A stretch of DNA of 64,000 nucleotides. Source: an uncultured Christensenellaceae bacterium. Lineage in GTDB: Bacteria; Bacillota; Clostridia; Christensenellales; UBA3700. The notes beneath the pieces were generated by a model. That model was not told the DNA's origin. It did no database searches and was given only the letters and a program-made list of their open reading frames with translations. The stretch is taken from contig CAJUOK010000001.1 of NCBI GenBank assembly GCA_910588015.1, forward strand, positions 109,678 through 173,677, read 5' to 3'. Position numbers and translations under genes: made by a program. Shown piece after piece: positions 53,164-62,859 of this stretch (the stretch's first letter is position 1; the number at the start of each line of letters is the position of its first letter).

Positions 53164-53273
53164 GCTATGGCAAAAGCAAGCGCAAAATAAATAAAAAAAA
53201 TTTTGTTTTTTGTCCAATAAAAACAATTGCCAAACGGTTTATTGATTGTAAGAATCAAAAACGGAGGCATTTT

Positions 53274-54680
53274 ATGAAAAAAACAGTTGCAATAATAGCG
53301 GTAGTGGCAATGATTTTGGGCGCGACGGCTTGTTTTGTCGGTTGCGATAACAGTAAAGAAGCTGTTGCGACAACGTACGTTTCTATGGATATTAATCCTT
53401 CGATAAGATTTGTGCTCGACCAAAATGAAAAAGTAATATCTTACAGTTGCGAGAATGAAGACGCTTGCATATTGCTTTACGGAGAAGCGGTAATAGGTCT
53501 CGATATAAGCCAAGCGGCGCAGAAAATAATGGACCTTGCAGTAGAAATGGGGTATTTAACGCAGGATAATTGCGGAGTACAGGTTGTAGTAGCAAGCGAT
53601 AAGTCCAAGGTCGAATCAAAAATATTGGATAAAATACAAGTAGTAGTTGAAAATACGGACAATAAACTTTCATTTGATATAAATTATAATAAAGAAGGTT
53701 CTTTTGTTCTCAATTATCAACTTGCCAAACTTAAAGAAAAATATCCCGACAACCAAGATTATCAAAATTTGACTGCGGGTAAATTAAGACTTGTTTACAG
53801 CGCTATGGCAGTCGATTATTCTTTGAAAATGGACGATGCTGTTAAGATGTCGTCAAGTCAGCTTCTTGCAATCGTAGACGACGCTTACAGTCAGCTCGAA
53901 GAGTATTCGACAAAGGCTTTTGAAGAAGCAAAAAGAGCGGCGGAACAAGTATATCAAGCGGCAGTTAGCGCTACGCAAGAAGCAGTCTATATAGCAAAAT
54001 ATGTCGAGTATAAAGGCATTGTTGAAGGCGGACTTGCCGTTGCGGAATACGGCGGACTTTCGGTTGCATCTAAAAGTATTGATATATTGGCTAAAAGTTT
54101 AATTTTAGCCGAAAACGTTGCGGATAAAATCTTGCAAAGCGAAGAGACTATGGCAATAGCAGAGGCATTAGGTGTTGATATTGACGAGCTTAAAGACGAA
54201 CAAGGCAACGTGACAGTCGGGAGTATTGAGGCTTACGTAGACAAAGTTGCAAAAAACACCGCCGATAATATGACTCAAGAGATGAGGAGCAAACTTAATC
54301 AAGCGGTGGAAAGCCTTGAGGAATATAAACTTGAATTGCAAGACAAACCGCTTTCTCAAGACGTAGTAGCTAAAATTCAGTCGTTACTGGCAAATATCAA
54401 AATAAACGATATAGATTTTGTCGACTTTACGATTGAAGATTTAAAAGAAATCGCCGTTGAGCTTGACGAAAAAGCAACGGCAATAAAAGCTAAAATGGAC
54501 GCTAGTTTGACGCAAGAGCAAATAGAGGAAATTCAGACGGCTCAAAAGCAGGCGGTCGAAAAACTCGACGGCGCATTGGAACAATACAATCAAGCTGTAG
54601 ACAAGGCGGCGCAAGAGGCTAAAGCATATTTGCAAAGTCTTAAAGAAGCAAGACTTGAAAGTCTGAATCCAAAATCTTAA
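53274..54680 (+). CDS. RsgI-middle-domain lipoprotein with helical C-terminus
   Basis: The 468-residue precursor has a lipobox FVGC (Cys24). Residues about 33-140 match the periplasm-facing middle domain of RsgI-type anti-sigma factors: TYVSMDINPSIRFVLDQNEKVISYSCEN, then LYGEAVIGLDISQAAQKIMDLAVEMGYL. In RsgI this domain follows a membrane helix and relays a cell-wall signal; here the cytoplasmic anti-sigma part is absent and a lipid anchor replaces it. The rest (180-468) is helical and Ala/Glu/Lys-rich, probably coiled coil. GGAGG precedes the ATG. No sigma factor gene is adjacent. Function unknown. Confidence 0.72.
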   Translation: MKKTVAIIAVVAMILGATACFVGCDNSKEAVATTYVSMDINPSIRFVLDQNEKVISYSCENEDACILLYGEAVIGLDISQAAQKIMDLAVEMGYLTQDNCGVQVVVASDKSKVESKILDKIQVVVENTDNKLSFDINYNKEGSFVLNYQLAKLKEKYPDNQDYQNLTAGKLRLVYSAMAVDYSLKMDDAVKMSSSQLLAIVDDAYSQLEEYSTKAFEEAKRAAEQVYQAAVSATQEAVYIAKYVEYKGIVEGGLAVAEYGGLSVASKSIDILAKSLILAENVADKILQSEETMAIAEALGVDIDELKDEQGNVTVGSIEAYVDKVAKNTADNMTQEMRSKLNQAVESLEEYKLELQDKPLSQDVVAKIQSLLANIKINDIDFVDFTIEDLKEIAVELDEKATAIKAKMDASLTQEQIEEIQTAQKQAVEKLDGALEQYNQAVDKAAQEAKAYLQSLKEARLESLNPKS

Positions 54681-54711
54681 TCAGCCATAACTTAATCCCA
54701 CACAACTTACG

Positions 54712-54744
54712 ACAAGCGCTTTCGCATATATCGAAAGCGCTTGT
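54712..54744. terminator. Hairpin between the RsgI-like gene and the convergent gene
   Basis: ACAAGCGCTTTCG / CGAAAGCGCTTGT 13-bp perfect stem with a 7-nt loop, no long U tract. Lies at the convergent 3' ends. Confidence 0.75.
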
Positions 54745-54767
54745 TGTATATGCAAAGTAAAGTTATT

Positions 54768-55145
54768 TCAGTGAAGTTTGCTTAAAAGGTCGTCGGGATT
54801 GTATTCTTTGCCGTCGAGAACAAATGGAACGTGCTCTCTCGAAGCCTTGGTAAGTTCTCTCTTGAATTTGTTGCGCATTTGAACCATAGTTTGTATGGTT
54901 TGGAATACCGCAAACTGCTTTTCGGAGGAGTCGGGTATATTGTGAAGGTCTTTGCCTACAAGACGCGCAACGGGGTTGTATACGGTCTCTTCTTCGGCTA
55001 TCATTCTGATTACTTTAAAGTAATCTTCATTAGCTTTTTTAATATACTTATTCGACTCTTGAGTCTTACCGTCATTGTGATTGGAAAGGCGGCTTTTTGC
55101 TTTTTTGGCTAAATAGTGCAAATCAATATCATTAGAGGTTGGCAT
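54768..55145 (-). CDS. Hypothetical cytoplasmic protein
   Basis: The 125-residue product is not recognised. ATG 55145 is selected because CGGAGAT lies 8 nt before it and the product then starts MPTSNDIDLHYLAKKAKSR; a longer frame continues upstream without a site. It is charged, mostly helical and Lys/Glu-rich with no membrane segment (KANEDYFKVIRMIAEEETVYNP, QTIQTMVQMRNKFKREL). Its C-terminus VLDGKEYNPDDLLSKLH is well ordered by composition. A DNA- or ribosome-associated helper is possible but not supported further. Confidence 0.6.
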   Translation of the reverse strand: MPTSNDIDLHYLAKKAKSRLSNHNDGKTQESNKYIKKANEDYFKVIRMIAEEETVYNPVARLVGKDLHNIPDSSEKQFAVFQTIQTMVQMRNKFKRELTKASREHVPFVLDGKEYNPDDLLSKLH

Positions 55146-55539
55146 AATAGAATCTCCGTGTTTAAATTTTTTATTATTTGGGAATGGTAAAATAATTATT
55201 AATATCAATTCCTATGTCAATATCATAGCACTAATGCGGCTACAGTGCAAGTATTTTTATTAAAAATTGTTCAAAATTTCAAAACTCGTCAAATTTTGTT
55301 CAAAAGTGACAAAATTCGCGCTCATAATTACGGTTTTTGGGCGTATATTTAATAATTTTATTTCTTTTTGTTGTGACATTTGTATGCAATTATTAAAAAA
55401 ATATTAAATTTTATTTTAATAATATATTTTACAAAACTTTTTCACGTACAAATATTACCATATTTTATAAAACGTGGATTTATTAAAATGTTTGCAAAAT
55501 TGGTTTTTTAAATATTGCTATGATTTATTTTATATAGTA

Positions 55540-55671
55540 TATAATAGGATATAGCATAATTCGTTATAATTTTTGTAAAACAAGAGACAGGCGATTACCG
55601 TAGTTCCCATAGGGAATTTATTAAAACGAAAATAAAAAAATTTAGGCATAGCGTTAAGCTGTGCTTTTTTT
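55540..55671 (+). ncRNA. Candidate small RNA or leader with terminator
   Basis: The gap 55209-55810 holds no protein gene. TTGCTA (55515-55520) and TATAAT (55540-55545, 19-bp spacer) could start a transcript near 55552. It would contain a TTCCC-ATA-GGGAA hairpin (about 55593-55603) and end at a clear terminator: GCATAGC / GCTGTGC stem at 55646-55664 and seven T. The 120-nt product has no open frame with a ribosome site. I do not recognise a known RNA family. Confidence 0.45.
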
Positions 55672-55681
55672 GTGGACGAAT

Positions 55682-55699
55682 TAGGCTACGCGTAGCCTA
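55682..55699. repeat. 18-bp perfect palindrome TAGGCTACGCGTAGCCTA
   Basis: TAGGCTACG / CGTAGCCTA, a perfect 18-bp palindrome 10 bp beyond the terminator at 55671 and 112 bp before the GNAT gene. A second hairpin, GAAATATA/TATATTTC, follows at about 55701-55729. Could be an operator or a cruciform-prone site. Confidence 0.6.
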
Positions 55700-55810
55700 G
55701 TGAAATATAGATATGTTTTATATTTCCCGCAAAATTCAATCGGTTGCGCTCTTTCATTTTTCGTGATATAATCATTGTACGATAAACAGTAATTTAACGG
55801 AGTAATTAAT

Positions 55811-56284
55811 TTGAAAATTCGGGAAATGCAACGAGCCGAATATCCATTGTTGGAGAGTTTTTTATATGAGGCTATCTTTATTCCAAATGGAGTTGAGCCA
55901 CCGCCAAAATCAATAATTCATCGTCCCGAATTGCAAGTTTATATTTCGGAGTTTGGAACAAGCAAGCACGATATTGCTTTTGTCGCAGATTTAGACGGCG
56001 AAATTGTTGGGGCGGTTTGGGTTAGAATTATGAACGACTATGGACATATTGACAATAACACGCCGTCATTTGCAATATCTCTCTATAAAGCATATCGCGG
56101 GATAGGAATAGGCACGGCATTGATGAAAGAAATGCTGAACACTCTTAAAATGCGTGGATATGAACAGGCGTCTTTATCAGTGCAAAAGGAAAATTGCGCA
56201 GTTAAAATGTATAAAAAGTTAGGATTTCAAATCATAGAAGAAACCGCAGAAGAATATTTAATGCTGAAAAAGTTGAGCGAATAA
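55811..56284 (+). CDS. GNAT-family N-acetyltransferase
   Basis: The 157-residue product is a GNAT acetyltransferase: IAFVADLDGEIVGAVWVRIM (strands 2-4), then the acetyl-CoA loop AISLYKAYRGIGIGTALMKEMLNTLKMRG with RGIGIG at about residues 96-101, then LSVQKENCAVKMYKKLGFQIIEE (motif B). The start is TTG 55811, supported by ACGGAG 9 nt upstream and the typical M-K-I-R-E opening. Substrate unknown. A terminator follows at 56319. Confidence 0.87.
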   Translation: MKIREMQRAEYPLLESFLYEAIFIPNGVEPPPKSIIHRPELQVYISEFGTSKHDIAFVADLDGEIVGAVWVRIMNDYGHIDNNTPSFAISLYKAYRGIGIGTALMKEMLNTLKMRGYEQASLSVQKENCAVKMYKKLGFQIIEETAEEYLMLKKLSE

Positions 56285-56318
56285 ATTTCAAATTATCTTT
56301 GAAAATAATGTGTATTTA

Positions 56319-56351
56319 AAAAGCTCTCGAACATATTGTTCGAGAGCTTTT
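56319..56351. terminator. Bidirectional terminator between the GNAT gene and fba
   Basis: AAAAGCTCTCGAACA / TGTTCGAGAGCTTTT 15-bp stem with a 3-nt loop. Confidence 0.92.
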
Positions 56352-56449
56352 GTCCTCGTTTGAAAGTACAACTCTTAAAAATTTAGTATTTAATTCCCTA
56401 TGAGAAGTGAGTTTTACCTATCTTCTGTTTTATATAGAAATTACTATAA

Positions 56450-57403
56450 TTACTTACCGAGTATTTCGTCAGCCTTTCCTGCGCAACCGAGAACGTTGAC
56501 AAGTTTGTGCTTAACGATATATTTGATATTGGCTCTTGCGTCGCCGAGATATTGTCTGGGGTCAAAGTGGTCGGGATGTTCCGTGAAATGCTTACGGATA
56601 CCTGCGGTGCAAGCCATTCTGAGGTCGGAATCGATATTGATTTTACATACTGCCATAGAAGCTGCTTGACGGAGCATTTCTTCCGGTACGCCGATTGCGT
56701 CGTTAAGTTTGCCGCCGTTTTCATTTACTATTTTTACAAATTCTTGCGGAACAGACGATGCGCCGTGAAGTACTATCGGGAACTGAGGCAATCTTCTGCT
56801 TACTTCCTCGAGAATATCAAAACGGAGTTGCGGTTTTGTTCCCGGCTTAAATTTGAATGCGCCGTGCGAAGTGCCGATTGCTATTGCAAGAGAGTCAACG
56901 CCGGTCTTGGTTACGAATTCTTCTACTTCTTCGGGACGTGTATAAGAGCTGTCTTCTGCAGAAACTTTTACATCGTCTTCGACGCCTGCGAGACGTCCGA
57001 GTTCGCCTTCTACAGTTACACCGTGGTCGTGAGCATACTCAACCACTCTTTTGGTGAGTTCGATATTGTCCTTGAAAGAATGATGGCTGCCGTCTATCAT
57101 TACGGAGTTAAATCCTCCGTCGATACAGCTCTTGCAAAGCTCAAACGTATCGCCGTGGTCAAGGTGAAGACAGATAGGCAAATGGCTTACTTCTTCTGCG
57201 GCTTCCACCATCTTACGAAGATAGGTCGGGTTAGCATATTTTCTTGCGCCGGAAGATACCTGAAGAATAAGCGGAGCGTTTTCTTCTGTGGCAGCTTCTA
57301 CGATGCCTTGAATGATTTCCATATTGTTTACGTTAAAAGCGCCTATAGCATAATGACCTTCGTACGCTTTCTTAAACATTTCTTTTGATGTTACGAGTGG
57401 CAT
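56450..57403 (-). CDS. fba: Fructose-bisphosphate aldolase, class II
   Basis: The 317-residue enzyme splits fructose-1,6-bisphosphate into dihydroxyacetone phosphate and glyceraldehyde-3-phosphate with zinc, in glycolysis. Signatures are AIGAFNVNNMEIIQGI, CLHLDHGDTFELCKSCIDGGFNSVMIDGS (zinc ligand His in LDHG), VEGELGRLAG, IGTSHGAFKF, and LHGASSVP with a second zinc ligand. NIDSDLRMA is the phosphate-binding end. It matches the Bacillota class II enzymes in length. GGAGGTAA lies 4 nt before the ATG. Promoter TTGTAA/TAAAAT with a 17-bp spacer lies at about 57430-57460 on the minus strand. Confidence 0.95.
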   Translation of the reverse strand: MPLVTSKEMFKKAYEGHYAIGAFNVNNMEIIQGIVEAATEENAPLILQVSSGARKYANPTYLRKMVEAAEEVSHLPICLHLDHGDTFELCKSCIDGGFNSVMIDGSHHSFKDNIELTKRVVEYAHDHGVTVEGELGRLAGVEDDVKVSAEDSSYTRPEEVEEFVTKTGVDSLAIAIGTSHGAFKFKPGTKPQLRFDILEEVSRRLPQFPIVLHGASSVPQEFVKIVNENGGKLNDAIGVPEEMLRQAASMAVCKINIDSDLRMACTAGIRKHFTEHPDHFDPRQYLGDARANIKYIVKHKLVNVLGCAGKADEILGK

Positions 57404-57668
57404 AAATTACCTCCAAAATTTTTTATCACCTAGATTTTAGCACAACAAGCATAAAATTACAACCTTTTTGCAATAATAAGTTTTATGTATCCAACAAGAC
57501 TGCTATTATGGAAATAATAAATTTCATATTTGAACCGCTGCACAATATCGTGTGACTTATTATAACGATATGACAATATTTTATTCGCAGACAAATATTT
57601 GATTCAATGAAAGATGCGGAAGTTTTACAGCTTAATAATCGGGGCAGAAAAAACTTTGTCTTGTAGTT

Positions 57669-59112
57669 TTAGTCTAATGCTCGCTTACTTTTAGGCATAT
57701 TATTAGTTATTATATTGAAATGGAGAGGGAATATCGGATAGAAATATAAAAGAAAAAATACGATAAAAAATTTAAATGAACAATTAGAGAGTATAATTAA
57801 ACCTATAAACAGAGGAACAATTGCAATAAATATACCTGCCAGAGTAGTAATCATTGCAATAAAGTTTTGCCAAAATCCTTCCACACGTTTGCCGTGTCTA
57901 TATTGTTCATAGTCAAGCGCATCCGACGTCATAATTCCTGTAATAAAGTCAAATCCAACGATTATAGGAATTTTGTATGTGGCGAGTTGGAGCAGAGCAA
58001 AAATAACAAACCCGACATTTGCCGTTATCATAACTTTTCGTTTGCCAAATTTTTCATAACGATAGAACCTACTACCATACCTACTACAAATGCCGTCATT
58101 AAAACGGTTTTGCCCAAAATTTCAATAAAGCCGGTTAGCGCAGGGTTGCCAGGATAACTATACTGTCTGATAAAATCTACTATATTAATATTTGCTCTAA
58201 TAGTGATAATCAATTGATAAATAACGATTATCCAAAAATATTTATTTGTACTAAGCGCTTTAACGCCTTGTAAGAAACATACTTCTCCCTTAACGGCGTT
58301 AGTAACAATAACTCTTTCTTGAGTGCCGCGAACAACGAAGAAAACTAGGGCAATTGCGCAAATGGAGCAGATAGGGAAAATAATTTGTTGAGTAATTAGT
58401 GGGGAAATTGTGCTTTTTCCTATTGTATCCATCTTAAAAACGCCAAACATTAACATTACGCCTGGAAGGGCGTTTGCTATTGAGCCGGGAATATTACAGA
58501 TAATGCCCCTAAGCGACGCTATAGTAGAGCGTTCTTGAGAAATCGGAGTAATTGTTTGTTCAATGTCTGCCACTGCTTGACTTACAAAAGTGCTTGCAGT
58601 AGTGCCAAGTATAATTAATACCCAAAGCGTAATAATTGCAGGAGTAAAAATAATATTGGATGATTCGGGCAGTCCTATCCAAGGCATTGCCGGCACCAAA
58701 ATTTGCGCCAAATATTATTGTTCCAAGACATAGGCACAAAGGGTGTTAAACAAAAAAATACGCAGGTAGCAATGGTTGCGGGTAAAATAAAAGGCTTAAA
58801 TTTGCCGCGTTTGCTCTTGCAGTTATCAATACACATTGACATAATCGGCGCGCGAATTATACCTATTATAGCATTTATCATTGTAAAAAAACAAACTTGA
58901 CCTAGCGACACATTAAAATGTATCATCATATCTTTGGTAACATCAAAAGTTGCCATACCAACCATTACGCTTAAAAAGGAAACAACACCGAATCCAAGTG
59001 ACAAATTAACAAACTCTTTGTAACTTACATAGTAACCCTTTGGCGGCTTTTTCCAGTAAGTTTTTAACTTAAAAAGTCCGTCGGATACTTTTTCAGCAAA
59101 AGCGCTATTCAT
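57669..59112 (-). pseudogene. GPH-family (MFS) sugar:cation symporter, broken by two frameshifts
   Basis: Three consecutive frames make one transporter. First frame (59112 to about 58700) has WKKPPKGYYVSYKEFVNLSLGFG, SFLSVMVG and IIGIIRAPIMSMCIDN; it runs off frame near 58690-58720. Second (about 58700 to 58028) has membrane helices and GTQERV. Third (58031-57669) continues VMITANVGFVIFALLQ and has FDFITGIMTSDALDYEQYRHGKRVEGFW, the GPH-family late signature. The join at 58028-58031 reads NEKL-stop versus NEK-VMITANVG one base over. About 11 helices survive. MelB/GPH proteins carry sugars or glucuronides with Na+ or H+. AT-rich drift suggests real decay. Confidence 0.85.
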
Positions 59113-59397
59113 AAATAATCTCCCCTAAAATCCCTTATATTATTTAATTTAACAGATAGATTATATAAAGTCAATATGCATTTTTCTATTAGAAAATTTT
59201 TAAAACTTATAATAGCGCAAATTTGCTACAATTATTTTTAAGTTTATGTTATGACAATAACTTATTAATGCACCGTAAATCGCAGATATTAGAGAATTTT
59301 ATTTAACATTAAACATATTAATATTAATTTTCAAAATTCTTATATATCCTTTATTGAACCTGTTAATTAAAGCTTTAATATCGAAATGTATTAAAAA

Positions 59398-59423
59398 ACG
59401 AACCTAGTTTAAAATGGTTCGTT
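59398..59423 (-). terminator. Terminator of tRNA-Ser
   Basis: AACGAACC / GGTTCGTT stem, 8 bp with a 10-nt loop, followed by TTTT on the minus strand, 9 nt beyond the tRNA. Confidence 0.8.
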
Positions 59424-59431
59424 TTCACTAA

Positions 59432-59521
59432 TGGCAGAGAGTGAGGGATTTGAACCCTCGGAACGGTTTCCCGTTCACACGATTTCCAATCGTGCGCCTT
59501 CGACCACTCAGCCAACTCTCT
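59432..59521 (-). tRNA. tRNA-Ser (anticodon GGA)
   Basis: Class II tRNA on the minus strand with encoded CCA. Acceptor stem AGAGAGT/ACTCTCT, D arm TGGCTGAGTGG, anticodon stem CACGA/TCGTG around loop TTGGAAA with anticodon GGA. A long variable arm (GAACGGGAAACCGTTC) is followed by a T arm with GGTTCAAATCC. It sits between the decayed symporter and the Wzz-like gene. Confidence 0.96.
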
Positions 59522-59774
59522 ATAAAAATATTATAATGTTTGCGTTACTTTTATTATTTCGGTAACAGTTGTGATAATATCATAAAAATTTTTTTTTGGC
59601 AAGTAAATTTAATTAAATGCTGAATTAAACTTAAAAATTTAACGGTTGATAAAAAATTGGTATATGGCGACTATATAGGGAGTCATATTTATTTTATTAT
59701 GGGAAAAAGGATTGTAAAAAAGTCGAAAAAAGTAAAAATATTTGCCAAAAACATAAACATTGTATTATTTATGA

Positions 59775-59804
59775 TTGCATATTTGAGAATGTCGGTGTTA
59801 TACT
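59775..59804 (+). promoter_or_regulatory. Promoter of the Wzz-like gene
   Basis: TTGCAT (59775-59780), 18-bp spacer, TATACT (59799-59804), about 40 bp before the ATG. The rest of the gap 59522-59774 is AT-rich with nothing I can name. Confidence 0.65.
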
Positions 59805-59843
59805 ATTCTTGTATTTTATTATTTTGAAATATACGGAGGGACT

Positions 59844-61331
59844 ATGGAAGAAAATACCAACGGCGAATTGACGTTTAAAATGATTTGGCTAAAAGTTAAA
59901 AAAAGCGCCGTCAGAATGTTGGTTTACGGAATTATTACCCTTATAGTCGTGGGCGGCATTTTGGGTATCTGCGATATTTTTGTAAGTCAAAGTCAATACG
60001 AAACAAGAATTACCTATTATTATTCGGGAGCGGAACTTGGGAACGACCCTTGGGGCGGCAAGGAGGACGTCGTGAGCGACATAAAATCTGCAAGCAACGT
60101 GTCGTCTGCTTTGGAATCTTTGCAATATAGCGACGAGGAAAAAGACGCGCTTGTTAATTTGGTAGTGCGCAATCTTAATATAATAGCCACCGTAGCAAAC
60201 GAAGTGCTTGACGAAGCCGGAGGCGTCGTAAGCGCAGATTATAATTACAGAATAGTTCTTTCGCAAGACCCTGCGATTGATAAATTGTTGAAATCGAGAA
60301 ACGATTATAATAATATTGTAAGCGCCGTAACGACAAATTATATTGACAATTTCAAGAAAAAGTTTTCGTTCGGCACCTCTTTGACACAGTTGGCTATAGT
60401 TGACAATTACAATGCTTTCCAAAAATTTAACGCTATAAAGAGCTATATGAACGCATTTTCGGAAGAGAGCAACACTTGGGCGCAAAAAGCTCCCGGATTT
60501 ATCTCCACAACGCAAAATATGTCTTTTAAATCCTTGAATGCAAGAATACAGGCAATTGATTTAAAATTGGATAATTATCTTAATTTTATATTGTTTAACG
60601 GTATCAACGTTCACGGAGAAACAAAATATATTGACTTAAAGCTGAAAGAAGCGTCCGACCAAATTGCTATATATGAAGAGGAAATAAAGAGTCTCAACGA
60701 AGTTCTTTCTCTGTTGATGCAAAACAACGGAGTATCCTTGCCAAGTACGGGCACGATAGTTGTTACTCCTCCCGATACCAAGGCGGTAACCGAAGCCATC
60801 AGTCTTGCGATTACAAACAAAACGTTGGCTGAGACGGAAAAGAACGTTTGGGAAAATTATAAGAATTATTTTAATACTCAAGATTTCTTAAGCAAAACCG
60901 AAGAGGAGAGAAAGACGCTCAGCGACGCTGCGGCTGCTCTTGAGAAAGAAGTGATTCAAGAATACAACACAATAATGGACGGTTATAAGAAGATGATTGA
61001 GGAGTATAACACCGGCTACAACGTCAGCTCGCTTGTGCGTATGACGGCTGTTCCGACGCAGGCTACGAATTCTCCCATCACGACAAGAATAGCTATTGTA
61101 GTGGAATTGGTTGCGTTGTTGCTTGCAGTAATCGTTGCAATTATAGTGACAAGCAAAAAAGGTGCTATGGTACTCAAGAGAAAAGCTTTGGAGGAGCAAG
61201 CGCAAGTAGTATTGATAGAGAATCAAAAAGAAAATGCGCCTAATGCGATAGAGCAAAAAGAATCCGACAAAGACGAAAAGGAAGACGTTGCAGAAAAGTC
61301 CGAAGAAGCGGACGACGACAGCAAACAGTAA
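59844..61331 (+). CDS. Wzz/Wzc-like polysaccharide co-polymerase or chain-length regulator
   Basis: The 495-residue product has the two-helix topology of Wzz-type proteins: one membrane helix at about residues 24-48, a long outward helical part (50-405), a second helix at about 410-435, then a disordered Glu/Lys-rich cytoplasmic tail of 50 residues. The outward part has coiled-coil stretches (KLKEASDQIAIYEEEIKSLNEVL; EEERKTLSDAAAALEKE). No tyrosine-kinase domain is present. It would set the length of a surface polysaccharide with the O-antigen-ligase-like protein downstream. GGAGG precedes the ATG. The call is by topology, not by strong motif. Confidence 0.65.
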   Translation: MEENTNGELTFKMIWLKVKKSAVRMLVYGIITLIVVGGILGICDIFVSQSQYETRITYYYSGAELGNDPWGGKEDVVSDIKSASNVSSALESLQYSDEEKDALVNLVVRNLNIIATVANEVLDEAGGVVSADYNYRIVLSQDPAIDKLLKSRNDYNNIVSAVTTNYIDNFKKKFSFGTSLTQLAIVDNYNAFQKFNAIKSYMNAFSEESNTWAQKAPGFISTTQNMSFKSLNARIQAIDLKLDNYLNFILFNGINVHGETKYIDLKLKEASDQIAIYEEEIKSLNEVLSLLMQNNGVSLPSTGTIVVTPPDTKAVTEAISLAITNKTLAETEKNVWENYKNYFNTQDFLSKTEEERKTLSDAAAALEKEVIQEYNTIMDGYKKMIEEYNTGYNVSSLVRMTAVPTQATNSPITTRIAIVVELVALLLAVIVAIIVTSKKGAMVLKRKALEEQAQVVLIENQKENAPNAIEQKESDKDEKEDVAEKSEEADDDSKQ

Positions 61332-61357
61332 AAGAAATAGAAGTATCAAAAATCGTC

Positions 61358-61383
61358 AAGACTCGACCGCAAGGTCGAGTCTT
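61358..61383 (+). terminator. Hairpin after the Wzz-like gene
   Basis: AAGACTCGACC / GGTCGAGTCTT 11-bp stem with a GCAA loop, weak U tract. May attenuate rather than fully stop transcription into the next gene. Confidence 0.7.
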
Positions 61384-61422
61384 ACTATTGACAAAAGTCA
61401 AAGCATAGGATAGAATTAAAAT

Positions 61423-62859
61423 ATGTATTACGACTCGGCTCTCTATGAAATGAATAGCAGACGGCAACGTTTAAATAAATTGCAGAACAAGACGGCGTAC
61501 GTTTTGTTCGGGGGCGTAGTCTTGGTTGTATTGCAGGCGTTTTTTAACCTTACGCTAGTCGGGACCGTCACAAACACCGTGTCCGACAAGTCCCATTTTA
61601 TGTATTATTCCCAACATTATCTTCGCTTTTGCGCAATGCTGCTGACGGCTTTGCTTATGGTTTATTACGCCGTAAGAATTTTTATAGCGGCAGACGGCGG
61701 CAGAATAAATATAAGAAGATTTGTAGAGGGTAACGCGATACTTTTACCGTTTGCCTTTATGCTTATTTGGGCTTTGATTTCGACATATAAATCGCCTTAT
61801 TTTGAAAAATCGCTTTACGGAGCGGGATATATCAACGAGGGATATTTTACGGTCTTGCAATACGGCGTAATATTTTTATCCGTATATGCGATACGCAACG
61901 AAATAAAATGGGCGAAAGAGGCGATTTTGTGGACGTTTATAGTTATGGCGGGCGTTATTTGCATAGTTTTCGTCGGAATAGAAGTAACCAACTATAAAAT
62001 ACCCACGTCATTAAAATGCGGAGTATTCAACAATTCAAACCATTACGGTTATTTTCTTGCAATGTCGTCGTCGGCAACTTTTGGCGCTATAATATATTCC
62101 AAAAGAAAATGGCAAATATGTTTGGCGGCGATACTTTTGCCGTTTAACATATTCAATCTTTTCGCGTGCAACACTTTAGGCGCAAATTTGGCGTATATAG
62201 CCGCAATTTTTTTCATAATATGCAGCGGAGCTATTACAAGAAAAATCAATTGGCAAAGATTTATTATTGCTTGCGCAGTTTCTGGCGCAGTTACTTTGGT
62301 AATAGAGGCTTGCGGCAGAACCAATATGTGGTCGTCCTACGTCGAATTTTTTGAGGATATAAAGTCTGTTTTATCGCCCGGAGAAGGCGGGAGCGGAGGC
62401 GATAACAATTCTGCCGGCACAGGCAGATTCGGGCTTTGGGTGCGCACTATCGCAGTAATAAAACAAGTGCCCTGGTTTGGCAAAGGACTCGACCTCTATC
62501 ACGGAAACAATATTTACGACACTTCGCTCGACGTTTCTCACAACGAATACATCACTATGGCAAGCAATATAGGAATACCCGGTTTAATAATGTATCTTGT
62601 CACTATGGTGTGGTGGTTTGTTAGAGCGGTTATGGCAAGAAAAAGCCTTACGGGTGTCGATTTGATATTGCTAGCTTCCACGTTTGCGTATTTTATTTCG
62701 GCGACTTTCGGCAATTCGTTTACATACACATATCCGTATTTTCTCGTATTTTGGGCGTTGAGTATGCAAAAGCCGGTAGAAAAAAACTATAAGTATGAAG
62801 AATTGCAGAAATCTAACGCCGCAAGTATTTTGAATAGAACAACGTCGGTTGTCAGTTAA
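61423..62859 (+). CDS. O-antigen ligase / Wzy-family polysaccharide polymerase-like protein
   Basis: The 478-residue membrane protein has about 10-12 helices. Its hallmark is the Wzy_C region: GTGRFGLWVRTIAVIKQVPWFGKGLDLYH, a large outward loop, then SHNEYITMASNIGIPGLIMYL (His-Asn-x-Tyr). Proteins with this pair join or polymerise surface glycans; in a bacterium without lipopolysaccharide the likely target is a capsule, exopolysaccharide or wall glycan. GVFNNSNHYGYFLAM is a further family region. No glycosyltransferase or flippase gene lies in the window. No strong ribosome site is seen before ATG 61423. Confidence 0.8.
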   Translation: MYYDSALYEMNSRRQRLNKLQNKTAYVLFGGVVLVVLQAFFNLTLVGTVTNTVSDKSHFMYYSQHYLRFCAMLLTALLMVYYAVRIFIAADGGRINIRRFVEGNAILLPFAFMLIWALISTYKSPYFEKSLYGAGYINEGYFTVLQYGVIFLSVYAIRNEIKWAKEAILWTFIVMAGVICIVFVGIEVTNYKIPTSLKCGVFNNSNHYGYFLAMSSSATFGAIIYSKRKWQICLAAILLPFNIFNLFACNTLGANLAYIAAIFFIICSGAITRKINWQRFIIACAVSGAVTLVIEACGRTNMWSSYVEFFEDIKSVLSPGEGGSGGDNNSAGTGRFGLWVRTIAVIKQVPWFGKGLDLYHGNNIYDTSLDVSHNEYITMASNIGIPGLIMYLVTMVWWFVRAVMARKSLTGVDLILLASTFAYFISATFGNSFTYTYPYFLVFWALSMQKPVEKNYKYEELQKSNAASILNRTTSVVS

